This document shows, piece by piece, positions 1 through 8,150 of a stretch of DNA of 64,000 nt. Made by a program: the position numbers and the translations under genes. The notes below the pieces were generated by a model that was not told the origin of the DNA, made no database searches, and saw only the letters and a list, made by a program, of their open reading frames with translations. The stretch's first letter is position 1. Each line of letters opens with the position of its first letter. The DNA comes from JANRJY01 sp033763735. Lineage in GTDB: Bacteria; Bacteroidota; Bacteroidia; Cytophagales; UBA9547. Location of the stretch: positions 1 to 64,000 of the forward strand of contig JANRJY010000115.1 of the NCBI GenBank assembly GCA_033763735.1. The letters run 5' to 3'.

Positions 1-1
1 T

Positions 2-175
2 GCCGACATCAAAGTATTCAACAGAAGTGGTATAGAAGTATATTCAGCAAAAGGGGAACAAGTGAATCGTCAGCCATGGGATGGGGGAGGCTTACCTGCC
101 GGCACCTACTACTACTACATCGACAACCGCGATGGTACCACGCCAATGACCGGAGCAGTGACGATTGTGAAGTAG
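2..175 (+). CDS. C-terminal end of a gliding-motility-associated (T9SS type B) protein, partial
   Basis: The window opens inside a gene; only the last 57 codons are present, ending in TAG. The translation has the pattern IKVFNRSGIEVY, then QPWDGGGLPAGTYYYYID and a terminal TGAVTIVK. This is the usual end of the gliding-motility-associated C-terminal domain (CHU_C type) that directs cargo to the type IX secretion system of Bacteroidota. The cargo itself cannot be identified. A hairpin terminator follows 28 bases after the stop. Family call is confident from the WDG-G-PAGTYYY signature; everything upstream is unseen. Confidence 0.8.
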   Translation, partial: ADIKVFNRSGIEVYSAKGEQVNRQPWDGGGLPAGTYYYYIDNRDGTTPMTGAVTIVK

Positions 176-203
176 CAACGTTTTGAAAATTAAATTTAAA
201 ATG

Positions 204-234
204 GGGTTCGTTTTTATCGAACCCTATTTTTTTT
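204..234 (+). terminator. Rho-independent terminator of the partial T9SS gene
   Basis: A perfect 7-bp stem (GGGTTCG at 204-210 and CGAACCC at 218-224) with a 7-base loop is followed by a T-rich tract (225-234). It lies between the partial gene's stop and the next gene, on the same strand. Confidence 0.75.
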
Positions 235-310
235 ATTATTAATTAGATATTTGCAAATAAATATAAGAATAATACAATTATTAGGTTAATATTGTGCTTT
301 ATTTTGAAAT

Positions 311-2842
311 ATGAGTCATATTAGAATCTTTATTTTAAGTTTTTTTGCTTTAAATTCAGTTGCTCAGACCCCTTATCCACTTCCAGCGTTTCAAGATTCT
401 AGCTATTTTGGCGAAATGATTCAACGTACAATGCACTTGTTATCATCGAGCACACCAACAAATAGAAATACAGTAAAAATATTAGTGTATGGTCAATCTA
501 TTAGCGAACAACTTTGGAGTGATTCGGTTAAAAAGTTTTTAGAAACAAAATATCCTAGTGCCAATATTATAATGATTAACAGGGCTTTGGGTGGTTTTGC
601 TTCACAATTGCTTAAAAAACCGATGTACTTTGATATTAATACTTTTTACCCTGATTTGATTTTGTTTCATGTATATGGCAGCAGTTTAGATTTAGATTCC
701 ATCATGATAAACATAAGAAGCAAATCAACTGCAGAAGTGCTATTTCAAAACAGTCATGTGACACCCGGAGATGTACCAAGTGGTTCTTGGGAAAATACTT
801 ATGGCTATAACAGAATGCCGGAAATAGCTAAAAAACATGGATTAGAATATGCCGACATCAGGACTCCTTGGTATAACTATTTAACTGTGAATACCTTAAC
901 TGCAACACAACTTACAAGTGATGGTACGCATTTAAACGACAGAGGTAATTTCCTTTTGTATCGACTTTTGAAAAGGTATTTATTCAGAAACCCAAAATTT
1001 CCCAATCCCGATCCTTTAGGATTAGTTACCACCTATAATGTGGGCACAGATGTGCAGTGGATAAATGGCACCTTAACACTTCCTTTTAATGGAAATAAAA
1101 TAGAAATTATAGCAGCCAATCCTGTGGCAAACATGGACTTCGCTACCATTAGTATAGACGGAATTTCACCTTCATCTCACCCGGGTGTATACATGCCTCT
1201 TCGGCCTTCCGTTCCATACGATAATGCATGGAAAAATGGCTGGCCTTGGAACGTTGGTGGACCAATTAGAATTTCAAATATTGCACCATTATTAGAAGAA
1301 ACATGGTCCATGACCATTACTTCTATTAATAATTCGGGAGGGAATAAAACTCTTAATTTCTCGGTTGGTGGGTCTCAAACTGGATTTGATGGCAGCGGAT
1401 CTATAACGTATCAATCAGATGGTAATGGTGGTTATACTTTACAAGGTTCAAGGTTTGAATCAAATTCAAAAAGAGTAATTATTAATGCGGACGATTGGTT
1501 CACATACCTTTCAATTGTGCCTTCAGTATATTCTGTGGGAAATATCATTTCATGGAATGTGAAAAAATTTGCCACTGACACTTATTCTCCACCATTGAAT
1601 TTGCCTCTGAATAGAGACTCATCAATAATAATTGCACAAGGCATCCCAAATGGGCCTCATACTTTGACACTTTCAGCCCAAGGAGCTAAAAATGTTCCTA
1701 TAAAAGCAATTAGGGTTTATCGCCCATATTTATTTAGAAAAAATAATTCTAATAATAGCCTCGCCAATCCTAGTTTAAATTCTCCAATAAGTAATGTAAT
1801 GATTTGTTCAAATGCTTTAAGTACTTCCACAGGGGCTAATATTACAAATGTTTCTAAAGATTTAAATACTACAACTGGAAACGTCTCTTACTGGAGGGTT
1901 ACTGAAACTTCAACAGGTAAACAAACTAGAGTAGATAATCCTACAAATTTTACTTTAACGGGTACTTATAAAATTGCCAAATCAAGCTCAAATAATCTTT
2001 CATCTGAAGTTACAGTTTCAGTAACAAAAGGATTTTGTAACGGGCCATATCTCTATGTTAATCAGCCCACAGATCCATTTTGCAAAAACACAACTTTTGA
2101 TTTAACATCGTGTTTTGAAGATATAAATTATACATTTGGTCCTGTTGAGTATTTCAATAATTTGAGTTTAACTTCTGCGGTTTCAATTCCTGATAAAGCT
2201 TCCATACCTGGTATTTATTTTATCAGGAAAACAAATTCAATAACAGGTGAATCATTTGTGAATAGTATCACTTTGGTGGGAATTGATTGTATTCCAGACT
2301 TAAAAGGACCTCAAATTATTTATAAATCTATTTGTAAAGAAATATCAATTCTTGATTCGATTATTGATGTGAAATCTGTTTCTGGGGCGGTTTATTATTT
2401 AATAGATACCACTAACAACATATCTTTTAATCCTGCAAAAGTGAAAGAAAATGGAATTTATTATATATACAAAGAATCAGATGCCGGGTATACTACCCAT
2501 TTCAAATTAGAAATAAAGCCCATTCAAACTGTAGTTCCTGAAAACTGCACCTCTACCTTAGGTAACAACACAACAACCGGAAACAATACAACAACAGGAA
2601 ATAACACTCTTACTGGTATTTATGATAATAACGTAGAAAAATTAATAATTTACCCCAATCCGGCAATTAGTAATTTGGTTATGCTTTCAAAAATATCTGA
2701 TATTGAAGTTTATTCCATTCATGGGGCTTTATTATTTGAATTAAATCAAATAAATCAATTAGATATAAGCAATTTTTCACAAGGAGTATACATTGTGAAA
2801 ACAAATAAAGGAGAAGTAATCAGACTGATAATCAGGCGATAA
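311..2842 (+). CDS. secreted SGNH/GDSL-hydrolase-like protein with T9SS sorting tail
   Basis: 843 residues. A Sec signal peptide ends near residue 19 (AQ|T). Residues 55-70 carry VYGQSISEQLW, a plausible block I of the SGNH fold with Ser in GQSIS, and near residue 205 DGTHLNDRGN gives the Asp-x-x-His block V, so the N-terminal 220 residues resemble a lipase/esterase of the SGNH superfamily. The middle is beta-rich, Ig-like sequence. A TTGNN-type linker (about 750-768) leads to a type A T9SS sorting domain (IIYPNP at about 777, ending RLIIRR). It is therefore predicted to be exported and anchored or released by T9SS. The substrate is unknown; polysaccharide deacetylation is one possibility. 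Its 3' end overlaps leuD convergently by 11 bases. Confidence 0.65.
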   Translation: MSHIRIFILSFFALNSVAQTPYPLPAFQDSSYFGEMIQRTMHLLSSSTPTNRNTVKILVYGQSISEQLWSDSVKKFLETKYPSANIIMINRALGGFASQLLKKPMYFDINTFYPDLILFHVYGSSLDLDSIMINIRSKSTAEVLFQNSHVTPGDVPSGSWENTYGYNRMPEIAKKHGLEYADIRTPWYNYLTVNTLTATQLTSDGTHLNDRGNFLLYRLLKRYLFRNPKFPNPDPLGLVTTYNVGTDVQWINGTLTLPFNGNKIEIIAANPVANMDFATISIDGISPSSHPGVYMPLRPSVPYDNAWKNGWPWNVGGPIRISNIAPLLEETWSMTITSINNSGGNKTLNFSVGGSQTGFDGSGSITYQSDGNGGYTLQGSRFESNSKRVIINADDWFTYLSIVPSVYSVGNIISWNVKKFATDTYSPPLNLPLNRDSSIIIAQGIPNGPHTLTLSAQGAKNVPIKAIRVYRPYLFRKNNSNNSLANPSLNSPISNVMICSNALSTSTGANITNVSKDLNTTTGNVSYWRVTETSTGKQTRVDNPTNFTLTGTYKIAKSSSNNLSSEVTVSVTKGFCNGPYLYVNQPTDPFCKNTTFDLTSCFEDINYTFGPVEYFNNLSLTSAVSIPDKASIPGIYFIRKTNSITGESFVNSITLVGIDCIPDLKGPQIIYKSICKEISILDSIIDVKSVSGAVYYLIDTTNNISFNPAKVKENGIYYIYKESDAGYTTHFKLEIKPIQTVVPENCTSTLGNNTTTGNNTTTGNNTLTGIYDNNVEKLIIYPNPAISNLVMLSKISDIEVYSIHGALLFELNQINQLDISNFSQGVYIVKTNKGEVIRLIIRR
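2561..2614 (+). repeat. three 18-bp tandem repeats encoding the linker
   Basis: Three successive 18-base units (2561, 2579, 2597) encode GNNTTT/GNNTTT/GNNTLT just before the T9SS sorting domain. Units 1 and 2 differ by a few bases and unit 3 has diverged more. A similar Thr/Asn/Gly-rich linker is present in the MbnP-like lipoprotein near 57.5 kb, so this looks like a favoured spacer in exported proteins of this organism. Confidence 0.7.
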
Positions 2843-3431
2843 CTAATTTTGGTTTCCTTTCGAACTCCTCAATTTCTGATTTCAAACTTAGTAGATAATC
2901 AATATCATCATACCCATTGATGAGGCACGTTTTTTTGTATGGGTTTATCTCGAATGAAGTTATATTTCCATTGAAAGACACTTCTTGTTTTTCTAAATTA
3001 ATCGTAATTTCAGTATTTGGATTGGATTCAATTGCTTTAAATAAATCAACTAAATAAGCATCCGATACTTGAATTGGCAATATGAAATTGTTCAATGCAT
3101 TATTTTTAAAAATATCAGCAAAGAAGCTCGATATCACCACTTTGAATCCGAAGTCAGCTATAGCCCAAGCAGCATGTTCTCTGCTGCTTCCACAACCGAA
3201 ATTCTTGCCGGCTACCAATATTTCACCTTTGTAGGTTGGATTGTTTAGCACAAACTCTTTGATGGGTTGATTTTGACTATCAAATCTCCAGTCGCGAAAT
3301 AAGTTGTTGCCAAAGCCCTCTCTGGTAGTTGCCTTCAGAAATCGTGCAGGGATAATTTGGTCAGTATCTATATTTTCAATATTAACAGGAACAGCTGTAG
3401 AAGTAAGGGTTATAAAGTGTTTGTCTGACAT
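2832..3431 (-). CDS. leuD: 3-isopropylmalate dehydratase small subunit
   Basis: 199 residues, the usual LeuD length. LeuD and LeuC form the heterodimer that isomerises 2-isopropylmalate to 3-isopropylmalate in leucine synthesis, in the cytoplasm. The signature VAGKNFGCGSSREHAAWAI is at about residues 74-92, and NIDTDQIIPARFL is near the N-terminus, both diagnostic of the aconitase swivel domain. It lies last in a minus-strand operon leuC, nucleotidyltransferase, small ORF, leuD, with 7 bases between it and the small ORF. The normal arrangement has leuC directly next to leuD; here two foreign-looking genes separate them. No leuA or leuB is in the window. Confidence 0.95.
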   Translation of the reverse strand: MSDKHFITLTSTAVPVNIENIDTDQIIPARFLKATTREGFGNNLFRDWRFDSQNQPIKEFVLNNPTYKGEILVAGKNFGCGSSREHAAWAIADFGFKVVISSFFADIFKNNALNNFILPIQVSDAYLVDLFKAIESNPNTEITINLEKQEVSFNGNITSFEINPYKKTCLINGYDDIDYLLSLKSEIEEFERKPKLVIA

Positions 3432-3438
3432 AATTATT

Positions 3439-3651
3439 TTAAAGATTTATAGGGTATTTATTTTTGAATTTTTTAATGTATTCTTTTTCCTCTTTTGTTT
3501 GGGTGGCATTGAGGAATTCATTGATGTCATCTAGCCAAGCCAGTTTTTCTTCATCCGAGAATAGCGCATATCGTTTTATTTGCTCATCGGTTATTGCATA
3601 TTCAAAACCAACTTCCGCATTTTCAATTTTCGGTTTAATTACTTTTTGCAT
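3439..3651 (-). CDS. small helical partner of nucleotidyltransferase (hypothetical)
   Basis: 70 residues, acidic/basic and helical, with no signal peptide. It overlaps the end of the upstream nucleotidyltransferase gene by 17 bases, which implies translational coupling. The core LFSDEEKLAWLDDINEFL resembles the S-x-x-E-[RK]-L-x-[WY]-L motif seen in the N-terminal 45 residues of the nucleotidyltransferase encoded at 31483-32103. This suggests the small protein is the dedicated partner of the enzyme, separate here and fused there. Function unknown; a toxin/antitoxin-type role is an inference from nucleotidyltransferase pairs in general. Confidence 0.65.
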   Translation of the reverse strand: MQKVIKPKIENAEVGFEYAITDEQIKRYALFSDEEKLAWLDDINEFLNATQTKEEKEYIKKFKNKYPINL

Positions 3652-4132
3652 TTTTCAACTTTATAAGTTTTTCAATGTCATATTGATCTTGTTTTCGATT
3701 TGCATGTTGTTTCATTTGAATTAAATGATCGATAGAAATAATAAAAATTTTGCCTAAAGTGGTTTCTCTTATTTCTTTATGATCCCATATTTCATTAAAA
3801 GTTAAGGGGCAATCTATCAGAACATCTAAAGTAGTAATTGATTTAATTGTGCTATAAAACGAAAATGCTATAAGGTTCTTCTCCTGAATTATTTTTCTTT
3901 TAATATTTTCATCTATCAAATCTTCAAGTTTTATTGGAATTTGAGAAACAAAATTGTTAGTCACCAACACTTCCATGAATTTTTGGATGTTCTCCATGGT
4001 TAAATCAATTAAAATGTCGATATCAGCGGTAGCTCTTGGTACGCCATACAAATTCACCGCTAGTCCTCCGCACAAAACATATTTGACATTTGCTTTTTCA
4101 AATTGAGTAAGTAGTTGGAGAGAACCTTGCAT
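3635..4132 (-). CDS. nucleotidyltransferase (AbiEii/DUF6036-like)
   Basis: 165 residues. The N-terminus KYVLCGGLAVNLYGVPRATAD is the GG-x-A-x-x-x-[HY]-G-x-x-R-x-T-x-D-x-D motif of the pol-beta-like nucleotidyltransferases, continuing into DIDILID, which supplies the metal-binding Asp residues (about 36-40). It starts 7 bases after the leuC stop on the same strand and overlaps the next small ORF by 17 bases, so it is probably transcribed with leu genes. Related proteins act as the toxin half of type IV (AbiE-like) systems or as RNA-modifying enzymes, but neither role can be read from this sequence. Position inside a biosynthetic operon suggests recent insertion. Confidence 0.75.
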   Translation of the reverse strand: MQGSLQLLTQFEKANVKYVLCGGLAVNLYGVPRATADIDILIDLTMENIQKFMEVLVTNNFVSQIPIKLEDLIDENIKRKIIQEKNLIAFSFYSTIKSITTLDVLIDCPLTFNEIWDHKEIRETTLGKIFIISIDHLIQMKQHANRKQDQYDIEKLIKLKNAKSN

Positions 4133-4139
4133 ACTTTAG

Positions 4140-5537
4140 TTACAAATACTTTCTCACATCTTCTACTTTGCCTGTAACTGCTGCTACCGCTGCCGTAAGC
4201 GGACTTACCAAGAATGTACGCGCACCTGGTCCTTGACGACCTTCAAAATTTCGATTGGAAGTAGATACGGAATATTTTCCTGCAGGTACTTTATCTTCAT
4301 TCATACCTAAGCAAGCAGAGCAGCCTGGTTCGCGAAGTTCCATACCTGCCTCAGCTAATATTTTGTCAATTCCTTCTGCTTTGGCTTGTTTTTCTACTTG
4401 TTTGGAGCCGGGAACGATCCATACTTCCACTCCTTCTGCTTTCTTTTTACCTTTTACAAAATTAGCTACCAAGCGCAAGTCTTCCATTCGAGAATTGGTA
4501 CAGCTACCGATAAATACATAGTCGATAGGTTTGCCCAACATATCTTGTCCCGGTTGCAATCCCATATAATCAAGTGATTTTTTGAAGGATACTAGCTCTG
4601 AAACATTAATGTCGGATTCTTTCGGCAAGCGATCTGAAATACCAATACCCATACCTGGGTTAGTACCATAGGTAATCATAGGTTTGATGTCTTCTGCTTT
4701 GAATTCCAACACTTTGTCGAATGTAGCATCTGCGTCTGATTTGAGTGTTTTCCAATAGGCAACATGTTTGTCCCAGTCAGCACCTTTAGGAGCAAAATCT
4801 CTTCCTTTTAAGTATTCAAATGTGATTTCATCAGGTGCAATCATTCCTCCTCTTGCGCCCATTTCGATGCTCATATTGCAAATTGTCATTCGTGCTTCCA
4901 TTGAAAGTGAACGAATGGCACTTCCTGCATATTCAACAAAATATCCGGTTCCACCGCTGGCCGATATTTTTGAAATAATGTATAGTATTATATCTTTCGA
5001 AAGAACGCCTTTTTGTAAAGTTCCGTTTACTTCAATTTTCATTGTTTTGGGTTTGTATTGCAACAAACATTGCGTTGCCATTACCATCTCTACTTCTGAA
5101 GTTCCAATACCAAATGCTATTGAACCGAAAGCACCATGCGTACTCGTGTGGCTATCACCACAAACATAGGTTTTTCCTGGCTGAGTGATTCCCAATTCAG
5201 GACCAATAACATGAACAATTCCTTGAAATTGATGACCTAATCCATACAATTCAACGCCAAATTCTTTGGTGTTTTTAGTTAATGTATCTACTTGAAATCT
5301 TGAAATAGCATCTTTTATAGGCAAATGTTGATCTTTTGTGGGCACATTATGATCAGCAGTGGCCACCGTTTGCTTAGTTCTAAAAAGTGGCAGACCGCGT
5401 TTGCGAAGTCCGTCAAAAGCTTGAGGACTGGTTACTTCGTGAATAAAATGTGTATCGATATATACAACATCAGGGTAACCATCTTTTTTACGAACGATGT
5501 GGCTTTCCCATACTTTATCAAACAATGTCTTTCCCAT
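4140..5537 (-). CDS. leuC: 3-isopropylmalate dehydratase large subunit
   Basis: 465 residues, full length for LeuC. It carries the [4Fe-4S] cluster of isopropylmalate isomerase. The cluster-binding cysteines are visible in FIGSCTNSR (about residue 344) and EPGCSACLGMN (about residues 404-414); the N-terminal HFIHEVTSPQAFDGLR and VCGDSHTSTHGAFG are also typical aconitase-family blocks. It is the first gene of the minus-strand operon ending at leuD. The start ATG is preceded by an AT-rich region with no clear ribosome binding site. About 70 bases upstream lies the end of a MITE-like repeat element. Confidence 0.96.
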   Translation of the reverse strand: MGKTLFDKVWESHIVRKKDGYPDVVYIDTHFIHEVTSPQAFDGLRKRGLPLFRTKQTVATADHNVPTKDQHLPIKDAISRFQVDTLTKNTKEFGVELYGLGHQFQGIVHVIGPELGITQPGKTYVCGDSHTSTHGAFGSIAFGIGTSEVEMVMATQCLLQYKPKTMKIEVNGTLQKGVLSKDIILYIISKISASGGTGYFVEYAGSAIRSLSMEARMTICNMSIEMGARGGMIAPDEITFEYLKGRDFAPKGADWDKHVAYWKTLKSDADATFDKVLEFKAEDIKPMITYGTNPGMGIGISDRLPKESDINVSELVSFKKSLDYMGLQPGQDMLGKPIDYVFIGSCTNSRMEDLRLVANFVKGKKKAEGVEVWIVPGSKQVEKQAKAEGIDKILAEAGMELREPGCSACLGMNEDKVPAGKYSVSTSNRNFEGRQGPGARTFLVSPLTAAVAAVTGKVEDVRKYL

Positions 5538-5604
5538 TCAAATAAAATTTAAGCGGACAAATTTAATGCATATTCTTAAAGATTAACTCAAAAAAATATG
5601 ATTT

Positions 5605-5883
5605 AACTAGAGTTCGGGATAAAATAATGCAAGGATAAGAAACCATGTGCGGTGGGATGTCCACGAAAAGAGCGAAATACAAGTTTTTTGGCATGGTAAG
5701 GCGGGTTGTGCGGCAAGAAAAAACTTGGATTTGGTTTTCGTGGTGGGGTTTTTGTTTACTTTTTGCCCAAACAAAAAGTAAAAGCAGAAAAATCAGAATC
5801 TATTTATGGATAACTCTTTGACTTTAAATAATTTATATGATATTTAGATTTTGTTTTTTTTTAAAATATCCTGAACTCACGTT
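5605..5883. mobile_element. MITE-like element, copy 1, with 5-bp target duplication
   Basis: A 279-bp non-coding element between leuC and tgt. The right end is CTCACGTT (5876-5883) and the left end AACTAGAGTTCGGGATA (5605-5621) matches the reverse complement of the right end except at a few bases. It is flanked by the direct repeat GATTT at 5600-5604 and 5884-5888. The interior contains a perfect 11-bp stem, TTTACTTTTTG (5755-5765) with CAAAAAGTAAA (5772-5782), and conserved blocks shared with the second copy at 52651-52960 in the same orientation. No open reading frame of note is inside. The rest of the 433-bp gap holds only the tgt promoter region. Confidence 0.8.
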
Positions 5884-5965
5884 GATTTAGAAAATTAATT
5901 AAACATGCACTTTTAAAAATATTTGGTATCTACCTTATTTATATGAATTTTCAGGCTTTTCTATA

Positions 5966-5973
5966 TAGCTTTG
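5966..5973 (+). promoter_or_regulatory. -7 element of the tgt promoter
   Basis: TAGCTTTG matches the Bacteroidota -7 consensus TAnnTTTG and ends 9 bases before the ATG of tgt at 5983. A matching TTTG at -33 is not present. Its position argues against an upstream TTG (5971) as the gene start. Confidence 0.45.
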
Positions 5974-5982
5974 CCCTTAACA

Positions 5983-7113
5983 ATGAAATTTAAAATATCC
6001 AAAACAGACGCCCATTCCAAAGCCAGATTAGGCGTGATTTCAACCGATCACGGTGAAATTCAATCACCCATTTTTATGCCTGTTGGTACAAATGGCACTG
6101 TTAAAGCGGTTCACATGCGTGAACTGGAACAAGATATTCATGCGCAAATCATATTAGGAAATACATATCATTTGTACTTGCGACCTGGATTGGAAGTGAT
6201 CAACAAAGCCGGAGGATTACATAAGTTTAATTCTTGGCACAAACCAATATTAACGGATAGTGGCGGCTTTCAGGTGTATTCACTTGCCGAGAACAGAAAA
6301 ATTACAGAAGAAGGGGTCACTTTTAAGTCATACATCGACGGTTCCATGCACACATTTACTCCAGAAAATGTAATGGATACCCAAAGAATAATTGGTGCCG
6401 ATATAATTATGGCTTTTGATGAGTGTACACCATATCCATGCGAATATATATACGCCAAAAAATCTATGGAAATGACTCATAGATGGCTTATTCGTTGTAA
6501 AAATCAATTTGATAAAACACAACCTTTATACGGATATATCCAAACTTTATTTCCAATTGTTCAAGGCAGTACATTCCCTGATTTGAGGAAGGAATCAGCT
6601 AAGTTTATTTCTGATATAGGTGCAGAAGGGAATGCAATAGGCGGATTGAGTGTAGGAGAACCAACTGAAGAAATGTATGAAATGACAGATATGGTCACAG
6701 ATATATTGCCAAAAGACAAACCAAGGTATTTGATGGGCGTTGGCACACCTTGGAATATTCTTGAGTGCATAGCTTTGGGAATTGATATGTTCGATTGTGT
6801 CATGCCTACACGTAATGCGCGAAATGGATGGATTTTTACTTCTGAAGGGGTTATCAACTTACGCAACGAAAAATGGAAATTTGATTATAGTCCTTTAGAT
6901 GAAAAATTGGGTGGTTATGTCAATACTCATTATAGTAAAGCATATATCAAACACCTGCTCAAAACCGAAGAAATGCTTGGTAGCATGATTGCAAGTGTGC
7001 ATAACTTGCAATTTTACCTTTGGTTAGTGAATGAAGCCCGACTCAAAATTGAAGAAGGCACTTTTATAGCTTGGAAAACAGAAATGGTAACTAAAATGCA
7101 GCAAAAATTATGA
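5983..7113 (+). CDS. tgt: queuine tRNA-ribosyltransferase (tRNA-guanine transglycosylase)
   Basis: 376 residues from the ATG at 5983; a longer in-frame reading begins with TTG at 5971 but falls in the promoter element. The enzyme exchanges guanine-34 of GUN anticodon tRNAs for preQ1 in the queuosine pathway. Visible active-site blocks: LTDSGGFQVYSL (about 89-100), AFDECTPYP (about 145-153), GGLSVGEP (about 221-228), and MGVGTPWNILE to FDCVMPTRNARNGW (about 252-286), which holds the nucleophilic Asp. The usual C-terminal zinc-binding Cys-x-Cys-x2-Cys is replaced by a Cys-free stretch (LGGYVNTHYSKAYIKHLL), discussed as a finding. It ends 2 bases before the convergent lipoprotein gene. Confidence 0.94.
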   Translation: MKFKISKTDAHSKARLGVISTDHGEIQSPIFMPVGTNGTVKAVHMRELEQDIHAQIILGNTYHLYLRPGLEVINKAGGLHKFNSWHKPILTDSGGFQVYSLAENRKITEEGVTFKSYIDGSMHTFTPENVMDTQRIIGADIIMAFDECTPYPCEYIYAKKSMEMTHRWLIRCKNQFDKTQPLYGYIQTLFPIVQGSTFPDLRKESAKFISDIGAEGNAIGGLSVGEPTEEMYEMTDMVTDILPKDKPRYLMGVGTPWNILECIALGIDMFDCVMPTRNARNGWIFTSEGVINLRNEKWKFDYSPLDEKLGGYVNTHYSKAYIKHLLKTEEMLGSMIASVHNLQFYLWLVNEARLKIEEGTFIAWKTEMVTKMQQKL

Positions 7114-7115
7114 CA

Positions 7116-8087
7116 TTAATAAAGTACGGTTGTGCTCCAACTATTTTTATCATCATCCGAGATCGACAATTTGTAACCTTCAGCACAACCAGAAGTGCTC
7201 AAAAGCCATTCCCAATTTATATAATATTTTTTCTTATCAGCTTTAATTACGGTCATTTTGCATACACCACCAGAAGGACGCAAAAACGCTAAAAATCCAC
7301 CACATTTGCTTGTAACACTGAAAGGTGTTGTCATTTCTTTATAAAAAGTTTCTCCATATCGATTATTTCCCCATTCAAGTACTTTATTATAGCCATTAAG
7401 TGAAGTATCTCCATCAAAAGCTATTGACCATGTGGTATCCACCCTGGAAAAAGTTGTTTTTTTGGCTATTGACCATCCGGCAATGGATACATTATTAATC
7501 GAAGCGTTTGCGGTACCCCGAGTTACTTCTATTACTGTTGATTTGTAATTAACACCTAAGGCAGTTACCCAAGGACCAAGAATTACACCCCATGGCTCTC
7601 CTCCGGTGGTATTTGTGTTATAAACAGTTCCTTGCAATGCAATGGATTTGCCATTTATTGTAATTGTAAAAGCTTGAAAATCAGCAGAATACTTTGCGCC
7701 TTGTTCACTATATTTATTTCCTGCCAAAAGCTTAACAACTATTGTGCCTCTTCTAATTATGCCCGCATTTTTGCAATCGGTGCCATCATAAGTATAAGTA
7801 ATAGTCTTTTCTGTTTTGAATTTTCTATAATCTATAACAACACCACAATCCGCAACAATTTCGCTTCTTCCGTTTGCATTGCTATTTGAAAGGCCATCTC
7901 TTACACTATTGATTGCATTATCTAATCCATCATTGATGCTTTTGTTATCATCTGTTTGTTGTGCCGATGCCGTTTCAGTTACTGAAGCAGTTGGAGCAGG
8001 ATCTTTGGCTTTAGGTTTGCAACCGTTAAGAAATAAAAAAAATACTATAAAAGTAGTTGTCAAGCAATTTAAAAATAGATTTTTCAT
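7116..8087 (-). CDS. lipoprotein of unknown function
   Basis: About 323 residues from the preferred ATG at 8087 (an upstream ATG at 8120 would add 11 residues before the signal peptide). The N-terminus MKNLFLNCLTTTFIVFFLFLNGC is a lipoprotein signal with a Cys at about residue 23, followed by a low-complexity Pro/Ala/Thr/Asp linker (to about 70). The remainder is beta-rich with repeated aromatic/Gly patterns and an EWGNNRYGETFYKE stretch, and four or five Cys residues that could form disulfides. Similar calcium- or lipid-binding exported proteins exist in the phylum, but no family was recognised. It lies immediately downstream of the type I export genes on the same strand, 64 bases from the ABC gene, and could share their transcript. 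Confidence 0.6.
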   Translation of the reverse strand: MKNLFLNCLTTTFIVFFLFLNGCKPKAKDPAPTASVTETASAQQTDDNKSINDGLDNAINSVRDGLSNSNANGRSEIVADCGVVIDYRKFKTEKTITYTYDGTDCKNAGIIRRGTIVVKLLAGNKYSEQGAKYSADFQAFTITINGKSIALQGTVYNTNTTGGEPWGVILGPWVTALGVNYKSTVIEVTRGTANASINNVSIAGWSIAKKTTFSRVDTTWSIAFDGDTSLNGYNKVLEWGNNRYGETFYKEMTTPFSVTSKCGGFLAFLRPSGGVCKMTVIKADKKKYYINWEWLLSTSGCAEGYKLSISDDDKNSWSTTVLY

Positions 8088-8150
8088 GTTATTAGTTTTT
8101 GGTAAGTAAAAGTAGAACAAATAATTCTTTTTTTCAAAGAAAAAGAATAG

